A stretch of 64,000 nucleotides of DNA. Origin: an uncultured Oscillospiraceae bacterium (lineage in GTDB: Bacteria; Bacillota; Clostridia; Oscillospirales; Oscillospiraceae). This document shows, piece by piece, positions 52,316 through 60,488 of this stretch. The stretch is taken from contig CANROC010000004.1 of NCBI GenBank assembly GCA_947632175.1, positions 121,607 through 185,606 of the forward strand. Reading direction: 5' to 3'. The notes under the pieces were generated by a model, which had not been told where the DNA came from, searched no databases, and worked only from the letters and a program-made list of their open reading frames with translations. A program made the position numbers and the translations under genes. Every line of letters begins with the position of its first letter. Positions within the stretch are counted from its first letter, which is position 1.

Positions 52316-53458
52316 TCAGACCTCCTGATAGTTGCCCAGATACCGGAGGGACCGGCAGGAGTGCTCCAGACTCTCCAGCATGTCTACCACCTTGGGGTCG
52401 CGGACGCTGGCCTCGATCTCGAAGAAGAAGAGGAACTCAAAATCGTGGCCCACCATGGGGCAGGACTCCAATTTAATGAGGTTCAGCTCCAGCGCGGAGA
52501 TGTGGCTCAGCACGTCGTAGAGCGCGCCGGGGCGGTGCTCGCAGGAGAGGACCAGGGTGATGCGGTTGGCGCCGGGGTAGACCACGGGCTTCTTGGCCAC
52601 GCAGATGAAGCGGGTATAATTGTTGTCGGAGTTCTGGATGCGCCCGCAGTCCAGCGCCTCAAGGCCATAGAGCTCGGCGCAGTTGGAGCTGGACAGGGCC
52701 GCCACGGTGTTGTCACCGCACTGGGAGACATATTTGGCGGCCACGGCGGTATTTTCCATCTTCTCCACCTCCACCTTGTCCCCCAGGGATTTGAGGAACC
52801 GGTCGCACTGGCCCAGCGCCTGCTCGTGGGAGACGATTTTGCGGATGTCGGCAAGCTTCGTCCCCGGCTTGACCAGCAGCTCGTGGGAGATGCAAAGGCG
52901 CTCGGAGCGGACAATGGAGACGTTCTTCACCTGGAGAAGGTCGTAGACCGCCCGGACGGAGCCGTTGGAGCTGTTCTCGATGGGCAGGATCCCGAAGGTG
53001 CACAAGCCCGACTCCACCGCGTCGAAAACGGCCTCGAAGGTCTTGAAATAGATGACGTTCCCGCGGGGGAACATCCGGTCCGCCGCCATCTGGGAGTAGG
53101 CCCCCTCCACGCCCTGACAGGCGACCAGGCCCGTCTCCGGGAAGAGCTCCGGGGTGTCCCGGAGGGACTTCTCGATGAAGTCGCGCACGTGGGAGCCGGT
53201 CTTCAGGAAGGTGCGCTGGTAGGTGCGGCTCAGCTCCAGCACCGTGGAGAAGAGCCGGTGGGAGTATAGGTCAAAGTCCCCGGAGCGCTCCTGCACGGCC
53301 CGCAGGATATCCCGCTCGCGCTCCTTGTTGAGGATGGGCAGGCCCTCCCTGGACTTCACCTCGGCGATCTCGCGGGACAGCTCCATGCGGTCTAAAAAGA
53401 GCCTCAGAAGCTCGCTGTCGATCCCGTCGATCTTTTTGCGGATCTCAGTCATTTCCAT
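52316..53458 (-). CDS. pheA: Chorismate mutase / prephenate dehydratase (P-protein)
   Basis: 380 residues in three domains: AroQ-type chorismate mutase (1-85; IRKKIDGIDSELLRLFLDRM, ILNKERERDIL), prephenate dehydratase (about 108-285; QGVEGAYSQMAA, FGILPIENSSNGSV, the catalytic TRF motif near NYTRFICVAKK), and a C-terminal ACT domain (ITLVLSCEHRPGALYDVLSH, ESCPMVGHDFEFLFF) for Phe feedback. It commits chorismate to phenylpyruvate. ATG 53458 (GGAGG 9 bases upstream) overlaps aroC by 14 bases. Confidence 0.95.
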   Translation of the reverse strand: MEMTEIRKKIDGIDSELLRLFLDRMELSREIAEVKSREGLPILNKERERDILRAVQERSGDFDLYSHRLFSTVLELSRTYQRTFLKTGSHVRDFIEKSLRDTPELFPETGLVACQGVEGAYSQMAADRMFPRGNVIYFKTFEAVFDAVESGLCTFGILPIENSSNGSVRAVYDLLQVKNVSIVRSERLCISHELLVKPGTKLADIRKIVSHEQALGQCDRFLKSLGDKVEVEKMENTAVAAKYVSQCGDNTVAALSSSNCAELYGLEALDCGRIQNSDNNYTRFICVAKKPVVYPGANRITLVLSCEHRPGALYDVLSHISALELNLIKLESCPMVGHDFEFLFFFEIEASVRDPKVVDMLESLEHSCRSLRYLGNYQEV

Positions 53459-54542
53459 ATCCTTGTTCCTCCAAAAGTATGTCTAACAGGGTAAAGGCCG
53501 TGACGGCCTCGATGACCGGGACGGCGCGGACAGCCACGCAGGGGTCGTGGCGGCCCTTGATCATGAGCTCCTCCGGCTCCATGGTGGACAGGTGCACGCT
53601 CTGCTGTGGCTTCCCGATGGAGGGGGTGGGCTTCATGGCGCATTTGAGGACCAGGGGCATCCCGGTGGTGATGCCGCCGATGATACCGCCGGCGTCGTTT
53701 TTCGAGGTCTTCAGAAGTCCGTTTTCCCCGGGAATATAGGGGTCGTTATGCTCGCTTCCGCGCATGGTTGCGGCGGCAAAGCCCGCGCCGAACTCCACGC
53801 CCTTCACCGCCGGGACGCCGAAGAGCGCGGCGGCGAGGCGGTTTTCGACCCCGTCGAACATGGGGCTGCCAAGCCCCGCAGGGAGGCCCACGGCGGCACA
53901 CTCGATGACGCCGCCTACGCTGTCGGCCTCCGTCCGGGCGGCCTCAATGGCGGCGGTCATCCGCGCCCCGGCCTCGTCGGAGAGGACGGGGAGGGGCTTT
54001 TGGGCCACGGTGTCAAAGAGCTCCTTCGTGGGGTAGAGGGGGAAAGGATCGTCGCGCTCACGCTCGATGCTCAAAAGGTGCGCGCCCACGTAGATGCTCT
54101 TGCTCTCTAAAAGTTGCTTGGCGACGCCCCCGGCGATGCACAGGGGGGCGGTGAGACGGCCGGAGAAGTGGCCGGAGCCGCGCATGTCCACCGCCTTGCC
54201 GTAGCGCATTTTCGCGGTGTAGTCGGCGTGGGAGGGGCGGGGGAGGTCAAGAAGCCCCGCATAATCGCCGCTTCGCGTGTCGCCGTTTTCAATGACCGCG
54301 CACAAAGGCGAGCCGGCGGTGACGCCGTCCACAAGGCCGGAGAGGAACACCGGCCGGTCGTCCTCCTTGCGCTGGGTGGTCAGACGCGAGGTCCCGGGCT
54401 TGCGGCGGCACATAAAGCCGTACAGCGCCTCCTCGTCCAGCCTGAACCCGGCGGGCAGACCGTCCACGACCACGCCGATGGCCTTCCCGTGGGACTGCCC
54501 GAAGACGGAGATTTTCAGCTTGTGACCGATTTCAGAGGACAT
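53445..54542 (-). CDS. aroC: Chorismate synthase
   Basis: EPSP to chorismate using reduced FMN. 365 residues from ATG 54542 (GGAGGG 8 bases upstream). Motifs ISVFGQSHGKAIGVVVDGLP, RPSHADYTAKMRYG and the C-terminal RHDPCVAVRAVPVIEA. Overlaps aroA by 11 bases. Confidence 0.96.
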   Translation of the reverse strand: MSSEIGHKLKISVFGQSHGKAIGVVVDGLPAGFRLDEEALYGFMCRRKPGTSRLTTQRKEDDRPVFLSGLVDGVTAGSPLCAVIENGDTRSGDYAGLLDLPRPSHADYTAKMRYGKAVDMRGSGHFSGRLTAPLCIAGGVAKQLLESKSIYVGAHLLSIERERDDPFPLYPTKELFDTVAQKPLPVLSDEAGARMTAAIEAARTEADSVGGVIECAAVGLPAGLGSPMFDGVENRLAAALFGVPAVKGVEFGAGFAAATMRGSEHNDPYIPGENGLLKTSKNDAGGIIGGITTGMPLVLKCAMKPTPSIGKPQQSVHLSTMEPEELMIKGRHDPCVAVRAVPVIEAVTAFTLLDILLEEQGYGND

Positions 54543-55686
54543 CCGCGATCCCTCCCAGTCGTCGAAATTCGTCAAAAAACGTGGGGTAGGACTTATTCAC
54601 CGCCTCCGCCCCCAGGATGGTCACGGGTCCGTCGGCGGCGGTGGCCAGAATGGCGGCGGCCATGACGATGCGGTGGTCGCCCGCGCCGTCCACAGCGCCG
54701 GAGCGCAGGGGGGCCCCGCCCGTGACGGCAAGGAAGTCAGGGCCCTCCTCACACGCGATGCCGAAGGCGCGGAGCATATTGGCCGTGGCGGCGATACGGT
54801 CCGATTCCTTCATCCGCAGCCGCGCGGCGTTCACGAAGCGCGTCGTGCCCGCCTTCACCGCCGCCATGGCCGCCAGGGGCGGCAGGAGGTCGGGGATCTG
54901 GGACAGGTCCACGGCGTCAGGCAGGGCCTCGCTGTACGCCGCCGCCAGCTTGTCCCCCTGGGGGGAGGCCGGGTCCAAGCCGAGGACGGCCACGTCGTGC
55001 CCCAGCGCCCGCGCGGCGTACCAGAAGCCCGCCTGGGACCAGTCGGCCTCCACGGTAAAATTCGCGGGGACGTACCGCTGATTTCCGGGGACGGTAAACC
55101 GGGAAAAACCGTGGTTTTCCACAGAAACGCCAAACCTTTTCAGCACGTCCAGCGTCATGGTCACGTACTCCCGGCTCTGGAGCGGGGAGGTGACGTCGAT
55201 CTCGCTGTCGCCGTCTGTCAGCGGCAGGGCGTAGAGAAGCCCCGTGACGAACTGGCTGGACACGTCGCCGGGGAGCTTGTAGACGCCGGGGGTGAGCCGG
55301 CCTGTGACGGTGAGCTCGTTGCCGGATTTTTCAAAGTGGATGTTCTTTGCCCGGAAGATGTCAAAATACGGCTCCATGGGCCGCTCCATAAGCCGCCCGT
55401 GGCCCACGAATTTCGCCCCGCCCCGCAGGACCAGCGCCAGGGGGATGAGAAACCGCAGGGTGGAGCCGGATTCACCGCAGTTAAGGCAGGGAAAGCCGTC
55501 GGAGGGGGTCAGCAGGGCCTCCATGCACCGGCGGGTGGCGGCGATGTCCTGGGACTCAGCCAGGTTGACGATCCTGTCCACGGACCCTGCCAGCGTCGCC
55601 GCGATCAGCGCCCGGTGGCTCAGGGATTTGGAGGGGGGAGGGGTCACATCGCCGTGAAGCGGGTGGGGGGTGATGCGTATGTCCAT
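54532..55686 (-). CDS. aroA: 3-phosphoshikimate 1-carboxyvinyltransferase (EPSP synthase)
   Basis: 384 residues, somewhat shorter than the usual 425. Motifs: PPSKSLSHRALIAATLAGSV (substrate loop), NCGESGSTLRFLIPLALVLRG (signature with G-x-S-G-T/S-x-x-R), RMKESDRI and GAGDHRIVMAAAI. The 'GNAGT' loop reads CGESGS, resembling class II enzymes; glyphosate sensitivity cannot be read safely. Ribosome site AGGAGGT. Confidence 0.94.
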   Translation of the reverse strand: MDIRITPHPLHGDVTPPPSKSLSHRALIAATLAGSVDRIVNLAESQDIAATRRCMEALLTPSDGFPCLNCGESGSTLRFLIPLALVLRGGAKFVGHGRLMERPMEPYFDIFRAKNIHFEKSGNELTVTGRLTPGVYKLPGDVSSQFVTGLLYALPLTDGDSEIDVTSPLQSREYVTMTLDVLKRFGVSVENHGFSRFTVPGNQRYVPANFTVEADWSQAGFWYAARALGHDVAVLGLDPASPQGDKLAAAYSEALPDAVDLSQIPDLLPPLAAMAAVKAGTTRFVNAARLRMKESDRIAATANMLRAFGIACEEGPDFLAVTGGAPLRSGAVDGAGDHRIVMAAAILATAADGPVTILGAEAVNKSYPTFFDEFRRLGGIADVL

Positions 55687-55688
55687 GG

Positions 55689-56771
55689 TTACCTCCTGTA
55701 CATCCCGGCGAGGACGTCCAGGACCTGCGCCTTCGGGAGCTTCAGGGGCCGGACCGCGCCGATTTTTTCAAGCAGGATCATTGTCACGTCGTCTCTGGCG
55801 CTCTTCTTGTCGATGCCCACGGCCTTTTCCAAGTTGCTGAAGTCGCAGTCAATGGCGGTGGGCAGGCCCAGGGGGGACAAGATCGCCTCGAGCTGTCCCG
55901 GCACGTCCGGGTCCGTGACATGAAGCGCCACGCCCAGCCGCGCCGCCGTCACCATGCCGGCGGCCACCGCCTCGCCGTGGATCCAGCGGGTATAGCCCCC
56001 CGCCAGCTCGTAGGCGTGGCCCAGGGTGTGGCCGAAGTTCAGGATCATCCGAAGGCCGGTGTCGTGCTCGTCCGTCTCCACCACCTGGCGCTTGATGTCA
56101 CAGCAGGTGTGGAGAATGTGGGCGATGTCGGCCATCAGCGCCTCCCGGCTGGGGCGGGCTTTCAAAAAGTCAAAGAACGCCGCGTCCCAAATACAGCCGT
56201 ACTTGACGACCTCCGCCATGCCGGCGGCAAACTCCCGGTCCGGCAAGGTCCGCAGCGTCTCCGGGTCCATGAGGACGAGGCGCGGCTGGGTGAAGGTCCC
56301 GGCCAGATTCTTGCCGGTGGCCAGGTCAATGGCCGTCTTGCCGCCCACGGAGGAATCGACCTGGGACAGGAGCGTGGTGGGGATCTGCACCAGCCCCACG
56401 CCCCGCAGGACGGTGGAGGCGGCGAAGCCCGCCAGATCCCCCACCACGCCGCCGCCAAGAGCCACCACGCCGTCGGTGCGGGTGACGCCGTGGGCGGTCA
56501 TCCACTCCCAGAGGGCAACAAGATTCGAAGCGCTCTTGGACGTCTCCCCGGCGGGGAGGACGTAGGTGTGGACCTCGAAGCTCTCAATCTCCAGCGACGC
56601 CACAAGGCGCGGGCCGTAGAGCGGGGAGACGTTGGTGTCGGTGACCACGAAAAGCCTTTTGGCCCGGGGCAGGGCGGCTTTAATGAGCCCGCCGGCCCGG
56701 TCCAGAACGCCGTGGTCGATGAGGATGTCGTAGCCGCCGCCGGCGGATACGTGTAAGGTCATAGCGTCCAT
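55689..56771 (-). CDS. aroB: 3-dehydroquinate synthase
   Basis: DAHP to dehydroquinate, NAD- and metal-dependent. 360 residues: VALGGGVVGDLAGFAASTVL, IPTTLLSQVDSSVGGKTAID, and metal ligands in GHTLGHAYE and IHGEAVAAGM. ATG at 56771 directly follows the tyrA stop; two bases separate aroB from aroA. Confidence 0.96.
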   Translation of the reverse strand: MDAMTLHVSAGGGYDILIDHGVLDRAGGLIKAALPRAKRLFVVTDTNVSPLYGPRLVASLEIESFEVHTYVLPAGETSKSASNLVALWEWMTAHGVTRTDGVVALGGGVVGDLAGFAASTVLRGVGLVQIPTTLLSQVDSSVGGKTAIDLATGKNLAGTFTQPRLVLMDPETLRTLPDREFAAGMAEVVKYGCIWDAAFFDFLKARPSREALMADIAHILHTCCDIKRQVVETDEHDTGLRMILNFGHTLGHAYELAGGYTRWIHGEAVAAGMVTAARLGVALHVTDPDVPGQLEAILSPLGLPTAIDCDFSNLEKAVGIDKKSARDDVTMILLEKIGAVRPLKLPKAQVLDVLAGMYRR

Positions 56772-56772
56772 C

Positions 56773-57612
56773 TCAAGTCCCTCCCGCCGTCATTTTGAGC
56801 TCCCGGCCCTCCCGGAGAAGCGAGCGCAGCCGCTCCCGGTCGCCCTCGCCAATGGCGTCCCGGTACTCCTGGAGGTGCGTTATGAGCGTGTCCAGCTCCC
56901 CGGTGAGGTAGTCGGCGTCGGCCAGGAAGAGCTGGGTCCACATATTTTCGTCGAGATACGCGACCCTGGTCATGTCCCGGAAGGACCCGGCGGAGAAGCC
57001 CATGTGGGTCTGGGCCGTGGGGGATTTGACGAAGGCGGAGGAGGTGATGTGGCAAAGCTGGGAGGTGTAGGAGATGATCCTGTCGTGCTCCTGGGGGGTG
57101 GCGTAGGTGACGGTCCCGAAGCCCAGGGAGAGGAAGAAGGTCTTGAGCCGCTCCAGAAGCGGCGCCCCGGTGGTCTCGTCCGGCGTCAGGATCATGGACG
57201 CGCCGGAGAAGAGAAGGGCCGTGGCGTGCTTGAAGCCGCCGCGCTCCTTGCCCGCCATGGGGTGTCCGCCCACGTAGGCAAAGCCGTACCGCTGAGAAAG
57301 GGGCCGCAGGGCGTCCACGATGAGCCGCTTGACGCCGCACAGGTCCACCACCACGGCGGCCTTGGCGATGCTTGCCGCGTTTTCTTCCGCCCAGGCGATC
57401 AGCGCCTCCGGCGGCAGGGCCAGGAGCAGGAGGTCGCACGCAGAAAGGCTCGCCCCGTCCAGCTCCCCGTCGATCGCCCCGGAGGCGAAGGCCAGGGCCA
57501 TGGTGTCCCGGTCCAGGTCCGCGCCGAGGACAGTGTGGTCTGTGTGAAATTTGATGGCCTTGGCCATGGAGCCCCCGATGAGCCCCAGGCCGACGATGCC
57601 GATGGTTGACAT
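56773..57612 (-). CDS. tyrA: Prephenate dehydrogenase
   Basis: Prephenate to 4-hydroxyphenylpyruvate for tyrosine. 279 residues: NAD motif GIVGLGLIGGSMA at 4-16, GGHPMAGKERGGF and the helical dimerisation domain with SYTSQLCHITSSAFVKSP. No C-terminal ACT domain, so Tyr feedback on this enzyme is not expected. 13 bases after aroF. Confidence 0.95.
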   Translation of the reverse strand: MSTIGIVGLGLIGGSMAKAIKFHTDHTVLGADLDRDTMALAFASGAIDGELDGASLSACDLLLLALPPEALIAWAEENAASIAKAAVVVDLCGVKRLIVDALRPLSQRYGFAYVGGHPMAGKERGGFKHATALLFSGASMILTPDETTGAPLLERLKTFFLSLGFGTVTYATPQEHDRIISYTSQLCHITSSAFVKSPTAQTHMGFSAGSFRDMTRVAYLDENMWTQLFLADADYLTGELDTLITHLQEYRDAIGEGDRERLRSLLREGRELKMTAGGT

Positions 57613-57625
57613 AATATCAACTCCC

Positions 57626-58636
57626 TTATTTTTGAGCGGAAACCACCTCGTGAATGGCTCTCAGCTTATTGGCCAGCGCGTCAAAGACGGCGGGCTTCAG
57701 GGACTGGGGGCCGTCGCACAGGGCGTGGGCCGGGTCGTTGTGGACCTCGATGATGAGCCCGTCGGCCCCCGCCGCCACGGCGGCGCAGGAGAGGGGATCC
57801 ACCAGCTCCCACTTGCCGGCGGAGTGGCTGGGGTCGATGATGACGGGCAGGTGGCTGAGCTTCTTGAGCACCGGCACGGCGGAGACGTCCAGGGTGTTGC
57901 GGGTGTACGTCTCAAAGGTGCGGATGCCACGCTCGCAGAGGATGACCTTTTGGTTGCCGCCGGCCATGATGTACTCAGCGCTCATCAAAAGCTCCTCGTA
58001 GGTGTTGGCAAGGCCGCGCTTTAAGAGAATCGGCTTGTCGATGTGGCCTAAGAGCTTCAAAAGCTCGAAGTTCTGCATGTTTCGGGCGCCCACCTGGATG
58101 ATGTCCACGTCCTCGAAAAGGGGCAGGTGGCTGGCGTCCATGAGCTCGGTGACGATGGGAAGACCCGTGACCTCCCTTGCCAGCTTCAAAAGCCGGATGC
58201 CCTCGCCGTGGAGGCCCTGGAAGGAGTAGGGGGAGGTGCGGGGCTTGAAGGCGCCGCCCCGGAGGATCTGGGCGCCGCTGGCCTTCACGGCCTGGGCCAC
58301 GGCGATAATTTGCTCCTCGTTCTCCACGGAGCAGGGGCCGGCAATGAGGGTCAGGTTCCCGCCGCCGATCTTCACGCCGCCCACGTCGATGACGGTGTCG
58401 TCCGGATGGAACTTGCGGTTGGCGTTCTTGTAGGGCTCCTGGATGCGCTTGACGTCCTCCACGATGTCCAAGGCCAGGAGGAGGTCCATGTCCAGCTTGG
58501 AGGTATCGCCCACCAGGCCCAGCACCGTCTGGTGCTCGCCCACGGAGGTGTGGATCTCGATGCCCTTGCTCTCCAGCCAGGCCATCAGGGAGTCCACCTG
58601 GGTCTTATTGGGGTTTTCTTTTAAGATGACGATCAT
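57626..58636 (-). CDS. aroF: 3-deoxy-7-phosphoheptulonate synthase (type I-beta, ACT-like N-domain)
   Basis: First step of the shikimate pathway, PEP + erythrose-4-phosphate to DAHP. 336 residues. N-terminal ferredoxin-like domain (1-70, MIVILKENPNKTQVDSLMAW) that in relatives mediates Tyr/Phe inhibition, then the KDO8P-synthase-like barrel: LIAGPCSVENEEQI, RGGAFKPRTSPYSFQGLHGE, ILLKRGL, DPSHSAGKWELVDPL. First structural gene of the operon, 23 bases after the attenuator terminator. Confidence 0.96.
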   Translation of the reverse strand: MIVILKENPNKTQVDSLMAWLESKGIEIHTSVGEHQTVLGLVGDTSKLDMDLLLALDIVEDVKRIQEPYKNANRKFHPDDTVIDVGGVKIGGGNLTLIAGPCSVENEEQIIAVAQAVKASGAQILRGGAFKPRTSPYSFQGLHGEGIRLLKLAREVTGLPIVTELMDASHLPLFEDVDIIQVGARNMQNFELLKLLGHIDKPILLKRGLANTYEELLMSAEYIMAGGNQKVILCERGIRTFETYTRNTLDVSAVPVLKKLSHLPVIIDPSHSAGKWELVDPLSCAAVAAGADGLIIEVHNDPAHALCDGPQSLKPAVFDALANKLRAIHEVVSAQK

Positions 58637-58659
58637 GTTTGCCGCTCCTTTTTTGCCGT

Positions 58660-58692
58660 AAAAAGCCCCCGCAGTCGGTCTGACTGCGAGGG
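58660..58692 (-). terminator. Attenuator terminator upstream of aroF
   Basis: On the minus strand an 11-bp stem (58682-58692 with 58666-58676; one G-U pair that pairs only in the minus-strand RNA), 5-base loop and TTTTT (58664-58660). It ends before aroF. Its 5' arm and loop overlap the antiterminator partner 58676-58686. Confidence 0.85.
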
Positions 58693-58738
58693 TCCAAGGC
58701 GATTTTTGTTTTGCCCGTCAACCGTTTCAGCCAAACCG
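58676..58738 (-). promoter_or_regulatory. Antiterminator of the aromatic leader
   Basis: On the minus strand CGGTTTGGCTG (58738-58728), three bases after the leader-peptide stop codon, pairs over 11 positions with CAGTCAGACCG (58686-58676), with two G-U pairs. This uses the terminator's loop and upstream arm, so the two structures are mutually exclusive. Confidence 0.7.
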
Positions 58739-58740
58739 TT

Positions 58741-58815
58741 TTAAGCCTTACCAAAAAAGTAGGTAAAGCTGAACGTAAAGCCGAAATAGCTGTTTTCAAG
58801 GCGGATGTCTTCCAT
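58741..58815 (-). CDS. Aromatic-amino-acid leader peptide (Phe/Tyr-rich)
   Basis: 24-codon ORF between promoter and attenuator: after MEDIRLEN it reads SYFGFTFSFTYFFGKA, so 8 of the last 16 residues are Phe (6) or Tyr (2). ATG 58815 has GTGAGGTT upstream. The stop codon lies just 3 bases before the antiterminator arm, so a ribosome that finishes the peptide would cover that arm, whereas one stalled at the Phe/Tyr codons would leave it free. There is no Trp codon, matching an operon for Phe and Tyr rather than Trp. Confidence 0.85.
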   Translation of the reverse strand: MEDIRLENSYFGFTFSFTYFFGKA

Positions 58816-58845
58816 ACAGAACCTCACGGGCGATTTGTTAAGGAG

Positions 58846-58874
58846 ATAATAGCACTTTATCATCCAAAAGACAA
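58846..58874 (-). promoter_or_regulatory. Promoter of the aromatic operon
   Basis: On the minus strand TTGTCT (58869-58874), 17-bp spacer, TATTAT (58846-58851) with TGC extended -10. Transcription would begin about 20 bases before the leader-peptide ATG and give a leader of about 200 nt. Confidence 0.82.
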
Positions 58875-59011
58875 GATGGCAACTTGCACAAAAAGCCGCA
58901 GAATCAAAGAAATTTGCCCGTTTTCCCGCCGAAATCCGTCCAGGCGGCCCGGCGTCAGGGAAAGGGAGGGAGCGATACTTAAAAATAACTTCTGAAATAC
59001 TAAAATAATGC

Positions 59012-59040
59012 TTGACAAATCGCACGGTTTGTGATATCAT
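59012..59040 (+). promoter_or_regulatory. Strong SigA-type promoter with no sense gene downstream
   Basis: TTGACA (59012-59017), 17-bp spacer, TATCAT (59035-59040), then GAGGAGG at 59051. The only thing ahead is the antisense of the membrane protein gene 59082-59900. No gene is recognised between 58875 and 59081. Confidence 0.7.
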
Positions 59041-59081
59041 ACGGGTATCCGAGGAGGCCGTTGGAAGGACCGGGGGTGGGG

Positions 59082-59900
59082 TCAGAAGATGGCGTCCAGG
59101 GCGGAGGGGGAGGAGAGGGCAAGGCGGACGAAGCGGGCGGCCAGGGTCGCGCGGTCGTCGCCGTAGAGGGTGGCTTTCCAGCCGAACCCGTTGGCGAACA
59201 GCTTGACCTCGATGGAGTCGGAGAGGGCCAGCGTGGTCACCTGGACGCCGTCTATTTCGGTGACGCCGTACAGGTCGGGGCAGACCACGCAGCTGGGGAC
59301 GTTACCGCCGCGCAGGACCTCGCAGCACGCACGCGTCATGTCCCCCTCCGTCCAGTACAGGATGAGGCCGGACGCCTCGTCCTGGGGGCTAAAAAACACA
59401 TGGCCGGAAAGCGCCGCGCTCGCCGGGATCCCCAGGTGCTCCCGGTAGAGGGCGGTGCCGAAGAGGGCGGCGGCGTCGCCCTCCGTCAGTGTCCGCTCAT
59501 ACCCGCCCGGGGGGCAGAGAGTGTAGTCCATGGCGACGGTGGGAAGGCCCGTGGCGTCGCCGACCTCCAGATGGGGCAGGATGATGTAGGTGACGGTTTC
59601 TCCCTCGCTTATCTCATACCCCTCCGGCAAGGTACCCAGAGGCGGTTCATGGCCGGGCGGGACGGGGGCGATATCTTGCTTGCCCAGCTCCTGTGTGCCC
59701 GAGGCGGCGGGACCCTTGACGATGGGCGCGGGGGCAAAGCGCAGGGCGAGGACGAAGCCCAGGCCGGCGGCCAGCGCCGCCGCGACGCCGCAGGCGACGG
59801 CCAGGGGCGGGCGGGTCTTCCGGGGGTTCAGGTCGTGGAGCCGCTCCGTAAGGCCCGGGGCGGGTTCAACGGTGTTCAGATAGTTAACATAACGCCTCAT
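59082..59900 (-). CDS. Putative membrane-anchored anti-sigma factor, unrecognised family
   Basis: 272 residues: about 30 cytoplasmic residues, one transmembrane helix (32-54, LAVACGVAAALAAGLGFVLA) and a 215-residue extracytoplasmic domain not recognised (ISEGETVTYIILPHLEVGD; IDGVQVTTLALSDSIEVKLF; the latter resembles a DUF4367-like substrate or sensing domain). No HC2 zinc motif. Its start overlaps the ECF sigma stop by 4 bases (ATGA), which is the main argument for an anti-sigma role. Confidence 0.65.
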   Translation of the reverse strand: MRRYVNYLNTVEPAPGLTERLHDLNPRKTRPPLAVACGVAAALAAGLGFVLALRFAPAPIVKGPAASGTQELGKQDIAPVPPGHEPPLGTLPEGYEISEGETVTYIILPHLEVGDATGLPTVAMDYTLCPPGGYERTLTEGDAAALFGTALYREHLGIPASAALSGHVFFSPQDEASGLILYWTEGDMTRACCEVLRGGNVPSCVVCPDLYGVTEIDGVQVTTLALSDSIEVKLFANGFGWKATLYGDDRATLAARFVRLALSSPSALDAIF

Positions 59901-60370
59901 AGCTCAATTTCTCCTTTCAGCTTCTGTCGAAGGTGTTCCCGGGCACGGCTCAGCAGGGAGCGGGCGGTCCCGGGCCGGCAGTGAAGGATGTGGGCGGTTT
60001 CCTCGGTGGAATAGCCCTCGTAGTAGAATAAGTACACGGCGGCGCGTTCCCTGGGGGGAAGCTCCAGAATAGTTGACATAAGCTCCCGCGTCTCCCCGTC
60101 CGGAGCGGGGTAGACGTCCAGAAGCTCCTCGGTGGGGTGCCGCTTACGCTCGCGCTTAGCGTCGATGGCGGCGTTGACGGTGACCCGCAGGAGCCACGCC
60201 CGGAGCTCGGCGTCCCGGGTAGTGTGGGGCGGCCTCTCCAGAAAGCGCAGACACGCCTCCTGGACCGCGTCCTCGGCGTCCGGGACGTTCCCGGCCACCG
60301 ACAGCGCGGCGCGGTAAAGGGTTTGCAGATGTATGTTAATGAACGTTTCCAACCGGTCGGAGCAGGGCAT
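59897..60370 (-). CDS. ECF-type RNA polymerase sigma factor (second)
   Basis: 157 residues from ATG 60370 (GAGGAGGTG upstream). Sigma2: LYRAALSVAGNVPDAEDAVQ, EACLRFLERPP, AWLLRVTVNAAIDAKRERKR; sigma4: LPPRERAAVYLFYYEGYSTE, CRPGTARSLLSRAREHLRQK. Coupled to a membrane protein. A GCAAC-N17-CGTTA motif upstream suggests autoregulation. Confidence 0.9.
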   Translation of the reverse strand: MPCSDRLETFINIHLQTLYRAALSVAGNVPDAEDAVQEACLRFLERPPHTTRDAELRAWLLRVTVNAAIDAKRERKRHPTEELLDVYPAPDGETRELMSTILELPPRERAAVYLFYYEGYSTEETAHILHCRPGTARSLLSRAREHLRQKLKGEIEL

Positions 60371-60390
60371 CCCATCACCTCCTCTGTCCT

Positions 60391-60419
60391 TATAACGCAC
60401 AGGGCGGGGAAATTGTTGC
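60391..60419 (-). promoter_or_regulatory. Candidate ECF-type promoter of the second sigma operon
   Basis: On the minus strand GCAAC (60415-60419), 17 bases, CGTTATA (60391-60397), the AAC/CGT pattern typical of ECF-dependent promoters, 21 bases before the sigma start. Confidence 0.45.
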
Positions 60420-60429
60420 GGGAAAACAA

Positions 60430-60464
60430 AAAAACGCGGGGACGCCGGTTTTCCGGCGCCCCCA
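60430..60464 (-). terminator. Terminator of the SASP gene
   Basis: On the minus strand GGGGCGCCGG, loop AAAA, CCGGCGTCCCC (one mismatch), then GCGTTTTTTT. Confidence 0.85.
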
Positions 60465-60488
60465 GGGGTTCGCTTTTTAAAGGTCAGT

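Noticed and set aside
58637..58845. T-box riboswitch upstream of aroF
   Set aside because: No T-box core (GG-U-GG-ACCGCG-like) or specifier stem was seen; the leader is instead explained by a Phe/Tyr-rich peptide and two exclusive stems.
59031..59984. Long plus-strand ORF of 317 codons antisense to the anti-sigma gene
   Set aside because: Composition is Gly/Arg/Gln/Val-rich with no family motifs, as expected of the reverse strand of a GC-rich gene. The minus-strand gene is coupled to a sigma factor.
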